From: Sphaerimonospora mesophila NBRC 14179 = JCM 3151
GTDB taxonomy: Bacteria; Actinomycetota; Actinomycetes; Streptosporangiales; Streptosporangiaceae
NCBI GenBank assembly: GCA_001552515.1
Contig: BCRI01000014.1
Span: 1-64,000, forward strand
Reading direction: 5' to 3'
DNA: 64,000 bases
Both the position numbers and the translations under genes were made by a program. Below the pieces are notes generated by a model, which was not told the DNA's origin, ran no database searches, and was given only the letters and a program-made list of their open reading frames with translations. Below, piece by piece: positions 34,065 through 42,922 of this stretch (positions within the stretch are counted from its first letter, which is position 1; each line of letters starts with the position of its first letter).

Positions 34065-34145
34065 ACGCGCCCGTGATTCGGGCCACAAGACCCCATGTCG
34101 GAACCCGCCCGCGGAGGGGTGGTGACAACGCCCAGCTCAGGACAT

Positions 34146-34165
34146 ATCGTATGGGTCCAAATGAT
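34146..34165. promoter_or_regulatory. Regulon operator 2 (ADC-like gene)
   Basis: ATCGTATGGGTCCAAATGAT, ending 21 bases before the GTG start and just ahead of the AAGGAGG site. Confidence 0.75.
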
Positions 34166-34186
34166 TACGACAAGGAGGCGGGCGCA

Positions 34187-34999
34187 GTGGCGACGGTGCG
34201 CGGTTTCTTCACGCCCAAGACGGCGACGGGACGATCCTCGCTGATTCCCAGCCCCCCGTGGTACTACTCCGGCGATCTGCTCACCGTGGAGTATCGGACC
34301 GACCCGGCGAAGGTGGCCGCGCTGCTGCCGGAACCGCTCGGCCTCGCCGAGGAGGACCCCGGCGCGGTGGCGGTGATCTGGGCCGACTGGCAGTCGTGCG
34401 CGCAGAGCCGGGAGGAACTGCTCGACCCGGTGCGCGCGCAGTACAAGGAGTGCTTCGTCGTGGTCCGCTGCTCCTATGGCGGGCGGACGTACTCCCGCTG
34501 TGTCTACATCTGGGTGGACAAGGACTTCGCCGTCGTCCGCGGCATCCATCAGGGCTACCCCAAGAAGCTCGGCTCGATCCACCTGACCCGGCCTCATCCG
34601 TACGGCCTCGCCGCGCCGCGCATCGGTGCGGGCGGTGTGTTCGGCGCCACGCTGGCGGCGGCGGACCGACGGCTCGCCCAGGCGGTCGTACGGCTGCGCG
34701 AGCCGAGTGAGACGAACGGCTTCGTCAACGGCCATCCGATGGCGCACCACCGCTGGCTGCCGTCCATCGAACCAGGCGGGGGACTGGCGCTGGACGAGCT
34801 CATCGCCACGTCGAGCGAGTCGTTCGAGGCCGGCCAGGCGTGGGCGGGCGAGGCCGAGATCGAACTGTTCGAGGCCCCCACCGAGGAGCTCGCCGACCTC
34901 ACCGTCGACGAGGTCATCGGCGGCTACTACCGTCAGGTCGGGGTGAGCTGGAACGGCGGCACCCTGCTGGAGGCAGGCACCTCCGGCGCCCTCGGCTGA
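34187..34999 (+). CDS. Acetoacetate decarboxylase-like protein
   Basis: 270 residues from a GTG at 34187, chosen for AAGGAGG eight bases upstream; a frame extending to 34073 has no conserved sequence and would cross the operator. ADC-superfamily features: 'PPWYYSGDLLTVEYRTD', 'VVRCSYGGRTYSRCVYIWVD', and the Schiff-base lysine pair in 'GYPKKLGSIHL'. Members decarboxylate beta-keto acids or, in MppR-like branches, do aldol/dehydration chemistry. Sharing the operator of the aromatic cluster, it may process a ring-cleavage product. Followed 107 bases later by PaaX. Confidence 0.88.
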   Translation: MATVRGFFTPKTATGRSSLIPSPPWYYSGDLLTVEYRTDPAKVAALLPEPLGLAEEDPGAVAVIWADWQSCAQSREELLDPVRAQYKECFVVVRCSYGGRTYSRCVYIWVDKDFAVVRGIHQGYPKKLGSIHLTRPHPYGLAAPRIGAGGVFGATLAAADRRLAQAVVRLREPSETNGFVNGHPMAHHRWLPSIEPGGGLALDELIATSSESFEAGQAWAGEAEIELFEAPTEELADLTVDEVIGGYYRQVGVSWNGGTLLEAGTSGALG

Positions 35000-35073
35000 A
35001 TCACGTTTCCGAAGTCATGAACGTCCGGATGCGCCTCGACTTAGGCCGGACAATCGTGACGTCGTCGAACATG

Positions 35074-35089
35074 CGTCACTTGTGTGACG
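35074..35089. promoter_or_regulatory. Inverted repeat upstream of PaaX
   Basis: CGTCAC-TTGT-GTGACG, 17 bases before the start; flanked by outer GACGTC words. Candidate autoregulatory site. Confidence 0.5.
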
Positions 35090-35105
35090 GACGTCAAGGT
35101 TCTGG

Positions 35106-35969
35106 ATGGCATCGGGAAGCGTCTACCCTTTTGCTGTGACTCTCGGTGGCGAAGACGACCAGGTGACGCCATCCGCGCGCCCGCAGTCATTGATGTTCAG
35201 CTTCCTCGGCATCTATGTGCTGCACCGTGACGTCGCCGTCTACTCCGGGAGCGTCATCGACGTGTTCGCCCGCCTCGGCGTCTCCGAGGAGGCCGTGCGA
35301 TCGACGCTCGCCCGCATGGTGAAGCGCAACCTGCTGGTACGCCATCGGCGGGGCAGGAAGGTGTACTTCGGGCTGACCCCGCGCGCCGTGGAGGTGCTCG
35401 AAGACGGGCGCGAGCGCGTGTGGAAGACCGGTGCGGTGAACCGCGACTGGGACGGCACCTGGACGGTCGTCGGGTTCTCGCTGCCGGACAGCCGCCGCAG
35501 CACCCGGCACGACCTGCGCTCCCGGCTCATCTGGAACGGATTCGGCCTGCTGCAGAGCGGGCTGTGGATAGCGCCGGGCACCAAGGAGGTCGCCGAGGTC
35601 CTCGCCTCGCTGGAGCTGGGCGACAACGTCACGGTCCTGACCGCCCGGGCGTTCGAGCCGACCGACGCCGCCGACCTGGTCAGGAAGGCGTTCGACACCG
35701 AGCAGATCGCCCGGCGTTACGGGGCGTTCCTCGCCCAGTGGGACGTCCCCCGGCCGCTTCCCGGCGCGCCGGACGACCTCGCGCGGCAGCTGCTGCTGCA
35801 CACCGACTGGCTGCAACTCGTCCGTCAGGACCCCCTCCTGCCGACCGAGCATCTGCCCGAGGACTGGCCGGCGATCCGGGCCGAGCAGGTCTTCCACACG
35901 CTCGCCCGGGATTACGAACCGCGTGCCGCCGCACTGGCCGCAGCCGTTCTGGACGAACTGGCCGTGTGA
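35106..35969 (+). CDS. PaaX-family transcriptional regulator
   Basis: 287 residues from an ATG at 35106; GTG codons at 35136 and 35163 are alternatives because the first 25 residues are not conserved. N-terminal PaaX winged helix 'YSGSVIDVFARLGVSEEAVRSTLARMVKRNLL' (pieces YSGSVIDVFARLG and EEAVRSTLARMV), central domain 'WDGTWTVVGFSLP', C-terminal PaaX domain. PaaX proteins repress phenylacetate catabolic genes and release DNA on binding an aryl-CoA. No paa genes are here; its place between the ADC-like gene and the permease suggests control of this aromatic block. Confidence 0.9.
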   Translation: MASGSVYPFAVTLGGEDDQVTPSARPQSLMFSFLGIYVLHRDVAVYSGSVIDVFARLGVSEEAVRSTLARMVKRNLLVRHRRGRKVYFGLTPRAVEVLEDGRERVWKTGAVNRDWDGTWTVVGFSLPDSRRSTRHDLRSRLIWNGFGLLQSGLWIAPGTKEVAEVLASLELGDNVTVLTARAFEPTDAADLVRKAFDTEQIARRYGAFLAQWDVPRPLPGAPDDLARQLLLHTDWLQLVRQDPLLPTEHLPEDWPAIRAEQVFHTLARDYEPRAAALAAAVLDELAV

Positions 35970-36072
35970 CGGCGCACTCCGCGGCCCGGTGGCGGGGCCG
36001 GTGGCGAGGGTGGTGCTGGCCCGAGGTGGGCCTGCACCACCCTGATCCCGGCTCCGTGCCGTACGGCTCGAG

Positions 36073-37416
36073 CTACGCGATGCCGCAGGTCGTTCCGTTG
36101 AGTGCGAAGCCGGTCGGCGCGGCGTTGGCACCGCTGTAGCCGCCCTGGAAGCCGAAGTTGGTGCTGCCTCCGGCGGCGACGGTGGCGTTGTAGAAGACGT
36201 TGCGCGCGGTGACCTGGGCGCCGGACTGGGTCACGGTGGCGTTCCAGGCATTGGTGACCCGCTGATTACCCGGCCAGGTCCAGGTGAGGGTCCAACCGTT
36301 GATGGCGGCGGAGCCGGAATTCGTGATCGTGATATCCGCCGTGAACCCGTCGCCCCAGGAGTTGGCGGCATAGGCGACGCGGCAGGTGGTGCCGCTCGGG
36401 CCCGACGGAGTGGGGGTGGGTGTCGGGGTCGGGGTGGGTGTCGGGGTCGGGGTGGGCGTCGGTGTCGGTGTCGGTGTCGGGGTCGGGCTCGGGCCGGTAC
36501 CGGTGAGGCCGAAGAACTCGATGGCGCTGGCGGCCATGCCGTTCGACGGGAGAGTGTGCCCGGCGCCCTGGATGCTGTACGCCTCGACCTTCACCGCTCC
36601 GGAGGCGTCGGCGTAGCGGCGGCGGTTCCAGCCGGCCTGTGGGGTGTCCGTGCCGGTCGGCGTCTGGCTCAGGCCGTGCACGTTCGTCCACTGCTTGATC
36701 TCCTCCTCCAGTTCGGAGTAGGAGACGACGAAGTCGTTGGTGCCATGCCACAGCTGCATCCGCGGCCACGGTCCGTTGTAGGAGGGATTCGCGTTGCGCA
36801 CCAGGTCGCCCCACTGCTGCGCGGTCTTGCCGACGCAGGGGGCGGAGTTGCCGCCCGGCTGGTAGGCCGCCTCGTTGGGGAAGCACGTGAACGGCACCCC
36901 CATGAACGCCGCACCCGCCTTGAACACCTCCGGATACAGGGCGAGCATGGCGTTGGTCATCATGGCGCCCGAGGAACTGCCGGTCGCGAACACCCGGTTC
37001 GGGTCGCCGTGGTACTGCTGCTCGACGTAGGTCACCATGGACATCAGCGACACCGGGTCGGTCTGGCCACCGCGCACCTTGGACGCCTCGGACCAGTTGT
37101 CGAAGCAGTTCATCTTCTTGGACGCCGACGGGTAGATCACGATGAAGCCGTACCGATCGGCCAGCGAAGCGAACTCGGAGGAGGAGTAGAAGCTCGGCCC
37201 CGAGCCGCCGCACGGGTGCATGGCCAGCACGATCGCCGGATTCTGCTGGGCGTTGTTCGGCACGTACACGTGCATGCGCAGGTTGCCGGGATTGGGACCG
37301 AAGCCGGTCACCTCGGTCAGCGTGGCCGCGGCGGCGGGGTGCGCGACGACCAGGGTGGCGGCGGCGCACAGCACCCCGACGCAGGCTCTGGTGAGCACCG
37401 TGAGTAATCGTTTCAT
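36073..37416 (-). CDS. Secreted PHB-depolymerase/CE1-type esterase with CBM2
   Basis: 447 residues, ATG at 37416 with GAGGAGG. Signal peptide 1-31; alpha/beta-hydrolase esterase domain about 32-320 with nucleophile '[14 protein letters not shown]', acid 'GTNDFVVS' and His '[11 protein letters not shown]'; then a Pro-Thr linker encoded by repetitive DNA; then a C-terminal CBM2 ending '[11 protein letters not shown]'. This layout is found in acetylxylan and feruloyl esterases that de-acylate plant polysaccharides; poly-hydroxyalkanoate is the other possibility. It appears unrelated to the surrounding amine/aromatic genes. Confidence 0.92.
   Translation of the reverse strand: MKRLLTVLTRACVGVLCAAATLVVAHPAAAATLTEVTGFGPNPGNLRMHVYVPNNAQQNPAIVLAMHPCGGSGPSFYSSSEFASLADRYGFIVIYPSASKKMNCFDNWSEASKVRGGQTDPVSLMSMVTYVEQQYHGDPNRVFATGSSSGAMMTNAMLALYPEVFKAGAAFMGVPFTCFPNEAAYQPGGNSAPCVGKTAQQWGDLVRNANPSYNGPWPRMQLWHGTNDFVVSYSELEEEIKQWTNVHGLSQTPTGTDTPQAGWNRRRYADASGAVKVEAYSIQGAGHTLPSNGMAASAIEFFGLTGTGPSPTPTPTPTPTPTPTPTPTPTPTPTPTPSGPSGTTCRVAYAANSWGDGFTADITITNSGSAAINGWTLTWTWPGNQRVTNAWNATVTQSGAQVTARNVFYNATVAAGGSTNFGFQGGYSGANAAPTGFALNGTTCGIA
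36411..36488 (-). repeat. Pro-Thr linker repeat
   Basis: About 13 six-base units (GTCGGG/GTGGGT variants on the plus strand) coding for alternating Pro and Thr between the esterase and CBM2. Confidence 0.85.
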
Positions 37417-37590
37417 CCGCTCCTCCTCTGCGAGTTGCGGCGGTTTCCCCTGCCCGGCGCATCGGACGGAGGCGCCGCCGACTCGGAATGGCATGACGCC
37501 ATCCGATATAGGAGCGGTCAAACCAATGGTCAAGGCGGGTGGAGCCGGGGCATGGCGACCCCGGCGCGGAGAGAGCGCGTTCGCGCAGGT

Positions 37591-37622
37591 TATCAAGCAA
37601 CTTGTTATAAAGATGCTTGATA
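37591..37622. promoter_or_regulatory. Palindromic operator upstream of MarR gene
   Basis: Perfect nine-base arms TATCAAGCA and TGCTTGATA, 14 bases apart, in an A/T patch between the divergent esterase and MarR genes, 48 bases before the MarR start. Typical MarR autoregulatory layout, and unlike the five-site regulon sequence. Confidence 0.65.
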
Positions 37623-37669
37623 CCGCTTCGCGAAACTTACATCTCGGACTCGCGCGATATCGTCGTGCG

Positions 37670-38140
37670 ATGACCCCCCGCCGTACCCGCCCGGCCGTCC
37701 AGCAGGCCGCACCCGCACCGCGCCTCGGCTACCTGGTGTTCCGGCTGGAGCGCCGCATCCGAGCCCGTCTGGACGACGCACTCGCCCGGCACGGCGTCAC
37801 CACGACGGAGTACATGGCGCTCAGCGAACTGCGCACGCGCGAGGGAGTGTCCTCGGCGGAGCTCGCCCGCATCGCCTTCGTCACGCCGCAGGCGATGAAC
37901 CTCGTCGTACGCGATCTGGAAGGGCGCGGACTGATCCGCCGCGACCCGCACCCGGACGGTGGCCGGGTGCTGTGCTCCCGGCTCACCTCCGAGGGTCTGG
38001 CCGTGCTGCGGCGCTGCGACGGCTCCCTCGACGACATCGAGGCGGTCATGCTCGCGAAGATCGACGATGCCATGCGCGAGACGCTCGTGGAGGGGCTCAC
38101 CGTGTGCGCGCGGGCCCTGCGTCCGGATGCGCCTGTCTGA
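37670..38140 (+). CDS. MarR-family transcriptional regulator
   Basis: 156 residues from an ATG at 37670 without a ribosome site. Winged helix: '[51 protein letters not shown]' (pieces [28 protein letters not shown]) and wing '[15 protein letters not shown]'. Two cysteines in the wing and C-terminus could sense oxidants. Divergent from the esterase. Its own palindrome differs from the regulon operator, so it probably controls itself and the esterase or an unlinked target. Confidence 0.88.
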   Translation: MTPRRTRPAVQQAAPAPRLGYLVFRLERRIRARLDDALARHGVTTTEYMALSELRTREGVSSAELARIAFVTPQAMNLVVRDLEGRGLIRRDPHPDGGRVLCSRLTSEGLAVLRRCDGSLDDIEAVMLAKIDDAMRETLVEGLTVCARALRPDAPV

Positions 38141-38155
38141 TTCCGGACTCCGGCC

Positions 38156-38185
38156 GCCGCCCCGGAACCGGTGTTCCGGGGCGGC
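38156..38185. terminator. Perfect 12-bp hairpin between MarR and permease genes
   Basis: Arms GCCGCCCCGGAA and complement with a six-base loop, between two convergent stops. Confidence 0.8.
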
Positions 38186-38210
38186 GCGCTCTGCTCATGA
38201 CTCGTGGGCG

Positions 38211-39704
38211 CTACCGGTCCAGGGCTTCCTGGGCCGCTCCCGCACCCTGGCCGATCCGGGCGTAGGTGCCCGGCCTGTTCGCCTTGATCCACCGGCCGTA
38301 GCCGAGGCCGATGATCCCGGCGATCACCACGAGGCTGGGGATCAGCCAGTTCAGCACGGAGTCGGGCGGGGTGCCGAGCAGCGCGTGGAAGTTGATGATC
38401 GCGAGCACGAGGATGACCGTCAGCGCCGCGCCGGCCAGCGCCGGTGCGACCATCCGGCTCCAGCGGTCCTCGCCGCGCGGATCGCGCGAGAAGAAACCGA
38501 CGACCGAGATCGAGGTGATCACCAGGAGCAGGATGACGCCGAGCGCGCCGAGGTTGGTGAACCAGTTGAACAGCGTCTCGGTGGGGTCGTCGCCGATGAC
38601 GGCGAAGACGAGCACCACGGCCGCGGCGATCACGGTCTGGGTGGCCGAGCCCACGTGCGGCGAGCCGTGCCGGGGGTGGGCCCGGCCGAGCCCACGCGGC
38701 AGCACGCCCTCGCGCCCGAGCGAGTAGAAGTACCGCGCGACCGCGTTGTGGAAGGACAGCAGGGCCGCGAACACCGCGGTGACCAGGAAGATCGCCCCGA
38801 TCCTGCCGAACGTCGGGCCCATCGTGCCGCTGCCCAGCACGAACAGCAGGTCGGGGCCGTGCTCGCCGGCCTGGTCGACGACTCGGTCCACGCCGGCGCC
38901 GATCCCCATCGCCCAGGCGGTGAAGGCGTAGAAGACGCCGATGACGCCGACCGCGATATAGGTGGCGCGGCCGACGGTGCGGCGCGGGTCGCGGCACTCC
39001 TCGCTGTAGATCGCACCGGACTCGAAGCCCATGAACGACGCCATCACCCAGCAGAACCCGGCGCCGACCGCACCGGTGGTCAGCGCGCTCCAGGAGAGCG
39101 CGTCCATGGCCGGCCCGGCCGGGGCCGAGGCGATCTGGGAGACGTCGAAGACGAGCACGATGATGCTCTCGCAGATCAGCAGGACGGCGAGCACGCGGGC
39201 GTTCAGGTCGATGCGGCGGTAGCCGAGGAACGCGATGAGGAGGATCGCCGCGAACGAGACCGCCCACCAGGGGACGTCCACCCCCAGCTCCGCGGTGATC
39301 ACGCCGGCGGCGGCGAAGCCGAACAGGCCGTACAGGCCGGTCTGCATCGCGTTGTACGCCATGATGGCGACGAACGAGGCGCCGACGCCCGGAATCCGGC
39401 CGAGTCCCTGCGCGACATAGGCGTAGAACGCGCCCGCGTTGGAGATGTGCCTGCTCATCGCCGCGTACCCGGCGGAGAAGAGGGCCAGCACGGTGGCGAG
39501 GATCAGATAGATCACCGGGATGCCGACCACCCCGGTGGTGGCATAGCTCAGCGGCAGTCCGCCGGCGGCGACGGTCAGCGGTGACGACGCGGCGACCACG
39601 AAGAAGACGATGTGGACGACGCCGATGCGACGACGGGACAACTCATGTTTCGCAGGTGTGGTCGCGGGGACGGACCGCCCCGCTGCGATGGCCTCGTCTG
39701 CCAT
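38211..39704 (-). CDS. APC-family amino acid/polyamine permease
   Basis: 497 residues, ATG at 39704 with GGAAGGT. Twelve membrane helices starting with 'VVHIVFFVVAASSPLTVAAGG' (given as IVFFVVAASSPLTVAAGG); unwound helix 1 and 6 regions 'ASSPLTVAAGGLP' and 'GFESGAIYSEECRDPRRTV' are typical of the PuuP/AdiC-like group. It imports an amine or amino acid by proton or ion coupling. Operator 3 is 76 bases upstream; with the GS-like ligase, C26 hydrolase and aldehyde dehydrogenase it completes a Puu-like gene set. Confidence 0.92.
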   Translation of the reverse strand: MADEAIAAGRSVPATTPAKHELSRRRIGVVHIVFFVVAASSPLTVAAGGLPLSYATTGVVGIPVIYLILATVLALFSAGYAAMSRHISNAGAFYAYVAQGLGRIPGVGASFVAIMAYNAMQTGLYGLFGFAAAGVITAELGVDVPWWAVSFAAILLIAFLGYRRIDLNARVLAVLLICESIIVLVFDVSQIASAPAGPAMDALSWSALTTGAVGAGFCWVMASFMGFESGAIYSEECRDPRRTVGRATYIAVGVIGVFYAFTAWAMGIGAGVDRVVDQAGEHGPDLLFVLGSGTMGPTFGRIGAIFLVTAVFAALLSFHNAVARYFYSLGREGVLPRGLGRAHPRHGSPHVGSATQTVIAAAVVLVFAVIGDDPTETLFNWFTNLGALGVILLLVITSISVVGFFSRDPRGEDRWSRMVAPALAGAALTVILVLAIINFHALLGTPPDSVLNWLIPSLVVIAGIIGLGYGRWIKANRPGTYARIGQGAGAAQEALDR

Positions 39705-39779
39705 GGGGACCTTCCATCGGGGGAGGGAATGGGTTCGATAGAGTGATCGGCCGACGGCCCGATCAACGCCCGGGTGAAG

Positions 39780-39799
39780 ATCGTTTGCCCCCGAACGAC
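39780..39799. promoter_or_regulatory. Regulon operator 3 (permease and MarR)
   Basis: ATCGTTTGCCCCCGAACGAC between the divergent permease and MarR genes, so it can serve both. Confidence 0.75.
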
Positions 39800-39930
39800 C
39801 TGCATGTCCGCGGATCGTACGTGCACAAATGACCTGATGCAAGAGTCGGGGTTGTTTCGAAAAGGCCGGCCGTGCGTAGCAGGACAGGGTTTTTGGAACA
39901 CCCCCTTGAGTCTCCGAAGGGAGCCGGGAC

Positions 39931-40503
39931 GTGCCCGCGCACTATTCGTTGTCCGCCACGGAGGAGGCGGTCAGTCGTCGGCTGGGCTCCATCCCGGTCA
40001 ATCGGGAGGCTCTCGTCGCGGTCTCCAACATCCACCGCGCGGCCAGTGCCGTACGCCAGCACCTGGAGAACTCGGCGCTGCGCGCCGCGGACCTCACCTG
40101 GAGTGCCTTCGTGGTGCTGTGGGTGGTGTGGATCTGGGAGGAGATCGAGACCCGGCACACGGCGGCCGAGGCCGGCATCTCCAAGGGCACGCTGACCGGC
40201 ATCATCAAGACGCTGGAGTCGCGCGGCCTGATCGAGCGCCGGCAGCATCCCGACGACCGCCGCCTGGCCCTGCTGCGCCTCACCCCGGAGGGACTGGCGC
40301 TGATGGAGGAGATCTTCCCCGCGTTCAACGCCGAGGAGGCGTTCGTCGTCGACCCCCTGGGCGGAGAGGAGGCCCTGCACCTCGCGGACACCCTCCGCCG
40401 CATCATCACCCACCTGGAGGAGAAGGGCGAGGAGCGGCGCGAGAGCCTGCACCGCGACGCCCCGGTCCCGCCCCGCCGCGGCGGCCGCCGCCGCGCCACC
40501 TGA
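39931..40503 (+). CDS. MarR-family regulator, proposed controller of the five-site regulon
   Basis: 190 residues from a GTG at 39931 with GAAGGGA upstream. MarR fold: 'DLTWSAFVVLWVVWIWEEIETRHTAAEAGISKGTLTGIIKTLESRGLIER' (pieces RHTAAEAGISKGTLTGIIKTLE and wing region HPDDRRLALLRLT, each shortened here). Trp-rich helices may form the ligand pocket for an aromatic. It is the only MarR gene flanked by the 20-bp operator family, and these operators have MarR-like size and symmetry. The Arg-rich tail ends just before a set of 24-bp repeats. Confidence 0.87.
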   Translation: MPAHYSLSATEEAVSRRLGSIPVNREALVAVSNIHRAASAVRQHLENSALRAADLTWSAFVVLWVVWIWEEIETRHTAAEAGISKGTLTGIIKTLESRGLIERRQHPDDRRLALLRLTPEGLALMEEIFPAFNAEEAFVVDPLGGEEALHLADTLRRIITHLEEKGEERRESLHRDAPVPPRRGGRRRAT

Positions 40504-40507
40504 AAGG

Positions 40508-40603
40508 CCGGCACGTACGCCATCGGAAACGCCGGTCCGCAGGCCATCGGAAACGCCGGCACGTACGCCACCGGAAACGCCGACCAGTAGACCACCGGAA
40601 ACG
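40508..40603. repeat. Four 24-bp tandem repeats between convergent genes
   Basis: Units of 24 bp starting CCGGCACGTACGCCATCGG; copies differ at a few bases, with a partial fifth copy to about 40618. On the plus strand, in frame with the MarR gene but after its stop, each unit reads as eight codons ending Gly-Asn. Fills the gap between MarR and the C26 hydrolase. Confidence 0.85.
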
Positions 40604-40623
40604 CCGGCCTGCGGGCCGAGCGG

Positions 40624-41361
40624 TCAGTCGCCGAAGGGCCGCCCGCCGGAGGTTCGGCCGCCGGCCGCGGCGACGAGCGCGTCGAAGATCCGCTGGTTGG
40701 CTGGGTCGGTCGCCGCGGTGTCCTCCGGATGCCACTGCACGCCCAGGAACCATCCGTACGGCTCCGCCGACCCGGCCGGCTCGGTCAGCTCGGCGGCCTC
40801 GATCGTGCCGTCCTCTGCGTGGGCGGCGGCCACCAGGCCCCGTCCCAGTGATGAGGCGCACTGGTGGTGGTAGCAGGACGCCTCCACCTTCTCGGCGCCG
40901 GTGACCTCGGCGAGCAGCGAGCCGGGCCGCACCCGCACGGGATGCACGACGTGCCGGTGGTCGGGCTCCATGTGCTGGCGCAGCCGGCCGCCGAGCACCA
41001 CGTTGACGACCTGCAGCCCCCGGCAGATGGCCAGCGTGGGCAGACCGGTGCGCAGCGCGTGCCGGGCCGCGGCGAAGTCGAAGTCGTCCTGCTCGGCGTC
41101 CACGTCGTAGACCGTGTCGTGCGGCAGGCTCTCGCCGTACGCCGCCGGGGCGATGTCGCCGCCGCCGGGCAGCAGCAGCCCGTCGGCGACGGCGAGCCGG
41201 GCGGCGGCCTCGCCCGCGTCAACGGGATGCATGAGGAACGGCTCCCCGCCCGCCCGGTAGACGGCGTCGGCGAGCGCCCGCGCGGTCACCACGGCCGCGT
41301 AACGCAGCGCGGAGGTCGTGGCGGCGAACCGGGACGGGATCGCGATGATCGGACTGGCCAT
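40624..41361 (-). CDS. Class C26 gamma-glutamyl amide hydrolase (PuuD-like)
   Basis: 245 residues, ATG at 41361 with TAGGAG upstream. Class I glutamine amidotransferase fold with nucleophile Cys in 'PTLAICRGLQVVNV', 'GLLLPGGGDIAPAAYGE' and the His-Glu pair in 'GVQWHPED'. This PuuD/AtdA2/IpuF-type group hydrolyses gamma-glutamyl amides, releasing glutamate. It is the logical end step for products of the GS-like ligase. Operator 4 covers its promoter. Confidence 0.9.
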   Translation of the reverse strand: MASPIIAIPSRFAATTSALRYAAVVTARALADAVYRAGGEPFLMHPVDAGEAAARLAVADGLLLPGGGDIAPAAYGESLPHDTVYDVDAEQDDFDFAAARHALRTGLPTLAICRGLQVVNVVLGGRLRQHMEPDHRHVVHPVRVRPGSLLAEVTGAEKVEASCYHHQCASSLGRGLVAAAHAEDGTIEAAELTEPAGSAEPYGWFLGVQWHPEDTAATDPANQRIFDALVAAAGGRTSGGRPFGD

Positions 41362-41377
41362 CCGGACACTCCTACAG

Positions 41378-41397
41378 ATTGTTCGTCCCCAAACGAT
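41378..41397. promoter_or_regulatory. Regulon operator 4 (C26 hydrolase)
   Basis: ATTGTTCGTCCCCAAACGAT, 16 bases before the hydrolase start; 57 bases centre to centre from operator 5. Confidence 0.8.
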
Positions 41398-41407
41398 AGT
41401 CCTTGTA

Positions 41408-41437
41408 TTGACTCCTGAGCAGCCACGACCCTAAGTT
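41408..41437 (+). promoter_or_regulatory. Promoter of the ring-cleavage operon
   Basis: TTGACT (41408-41413), 18-base spacer, TAAGTT (41432-41437). Operator 5 overlaps the -10 box, the geometry of repression. Confidence 0.6.
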
Positions 41438-41454
41438 GTTTGGGACCAAACGAC
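41435..41454. promoter_or_regulatory. Regulon operator 5 (ring-cleavage operon)
   Basis: GTTGTTTGGGACCAAACGAC, 13 bases before the aldehyde dehydrogenase start; the most symmetrical of the five. Confidence 0.82.
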
Positions 41455-41467
41455 TTGGAGGAAGCGG

Positions 41468-42922
41468 ATGGCCACTGTCGCGGATGTCACTGTCCACGAG
41501 GGGCACTGGATCGGCGGCGAACGGATCTCCTCACCGGCCGTCTTCGACGACGTGTCGCCGATCGACGGACAGGTGATCGCACGCGTGGCCCGCGGCGGCG
41601 CCGAGGAGGCCGCCGCCGCGGTGAGCGCGGCCGAGCGGGCGTTCCCGGCCTGGTCCCGCACCACCCGGGAGGAGCGGGCGAGGCTGCTGCACGCGATCGC
41701 CGACGGTGTGGAGAAGCGCCTGGAGCGGCTCGCGATCGTGGAGACGACCGACAACGGCGCACTGCTCCGCTCGCACCTGCGCGGCGTGATGCCCCGGGTG
41801 GCGCACAACTTCCGGTTCTTCGCCGACTGGCTGCTGCGGCTCGGGCGGGACGACTTCGAGACCCGAGGCCACCGCAACCAGGTCTCGTGGGACCCCGCCG
41901 GGGTCTGCGCGCTGATCACCCCGTGGAACGCCCCGCTCATGCTCGCGACCTGGAAGATCGCCCCGGCGCTCGCGGCCGGGAACACGGTCGTGCTCAAACC
42001 GGCCGAGTGGTCCCCGCTGACCGCCTCACTGCTGGCGGACATCACGGCCGAGGTCGGGCTGCCCGACGGGGTGTTCAACGTCGTGCAGGGCTACGGCGAG
42101 GAGGTCGGCGCCCCCCTCGTCGCCGACCCCCGGGTGCGCCGGATCAGCTTCACCGGCTCGGTGCCCACGGCCCGGCACATCGCCGCGGCCGCGGCGCCCA
42201 ACCTCACCCCGCTGTCCCTGGAGCTCGGCGGCAAGTCACCGCTGATCGTGTTCGCCGACGCCGACCTCGATCTCGCCGTCGATCTCGCGGTGGAGCAGTA
42301 CGACAACGCGGGGCAGGTCTGCCTGGCCGGCACCCGGCTGCTCGTGCAGGAGGAGATCTCGGCCGAGTTCACCGAGCGGTTCCTCACCAGGGCCGCCGCC
42401 CTGCGCCAGGGCGACCCGCGTGATCTCGCCACCGACATCGGGCCCCAGATCCACGCCGAGCACTTCGCCCGGATCGACGGATTCGTACGCCGGGCCGTCG
42501 AGGCGGGGGCCACCCCGCTGATCGGCGGCGGGCCCAACACCGACCTCGGCGGGCTCTACTACCGGCCCACGCTCTTCACCGGTGTGGCCGCCGACAGCGA
42601 GATCGTCAACGAGGAGGTCTTCGGGCCCGTTCTCACGCTGCAGACGTTCCGTACCGAGGAGCAGGCCGTCGAGATGGCCAACTCCACCGAGTTCGGGCTG
42701 GCCGCCACGCTCGTGACCGGCTCGCCCGAGTCGGCCGGGCGGGTCGCCGCCCGCCTGGTCGCCGGCACCGTCTGGGTCAACTGCTTCTTCGTCCGCGATC
42801 TCCGGGCGCCGTTCGGCGGGGCGCGGCAGTCGGGCATGGGCCGCGAGGGCGGCGACTGGAGCTTCGACTTCTACTGCGACGTCAAGAACACCGTCTTCGC
42901 GCCGGGAGGCTGGAATGGGTGA
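41468..42922 (+). CDS. hpaE: HpaE-like semialdehyde dehydrogenase
   Basis: 484 residues, ATG with GGAGGAAG upstream. NAD-dependent ALDH: 'ITPWNAPLMLATWKIAPALAAGNTVVLKPAEWSPLTA' (pieces TPWNAPLMLATWKIAPALA and VLKPAEWSP), Glu in 'LELGGKSP', catalytic Cys in 'NAGQVCLAGTR'. The NAPLMLATWKIAPALA and PAEWSP words are hallmarks of 5-carboxymethyl-2-hydroxymuconate semialdehyde dehydrogenases of the homoprotocatechuate pathway. First gene of an operon with the dioxygenase and FAH enzymes; its stop overlaps the next start by eight bases. Confidence 0.9.
   Translation: MATVADVTVHEGHWIGGERISSPAVFDDVSPIDGQVIARVARGGAEEAAAAVSAAERAFPAWSRTTREERARLLHAIADGVEKRLERLAIVETTDNGALLRSHLRGVMPRVAHNFRFFADWLLRLGRDDFETRGHRNQVSWDPAGVCALITPWNAPLMLATWKIAPALAAGNTVVLKPAEWSPLTASLLADITAEVGLPDGVFNVVQGYGEEVGAPLVADPRVRRISFTGSVPTARHIAAAAAPNLTPLSLELGGKSPLIVFADADLDLAVDLAVEQYDNAGQVCLAGTRLLVQEEISAEFTERFLTRAAALRQGDPRDLATDIGPQIHAEHFARIDGFVRRAVEAGATPLIGGGPNTDLGGLYYRPTLFTGVAADSEIVNEEVFGPVLTLQTFRTEEQAVEMANSTEFGLAATLVTGSPESAGRVAARLVAGTVWVNCFFVRDLRAPFGGARQSGMGREGGDWSFDFYCDVKNTVFAPGGWNG

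Noticed and set aside
37591-37622. Sixth member of the 20-bp operator family
   Set aside because: The palindrome (TATCAAGCA/TGCTTGATA) has a different core and spacing from the GTTTG/CAAAC sites.
40508-40603. CRISPR array
   Set aside because: Units are contiguous 24-bp tandem repeats without spacers.
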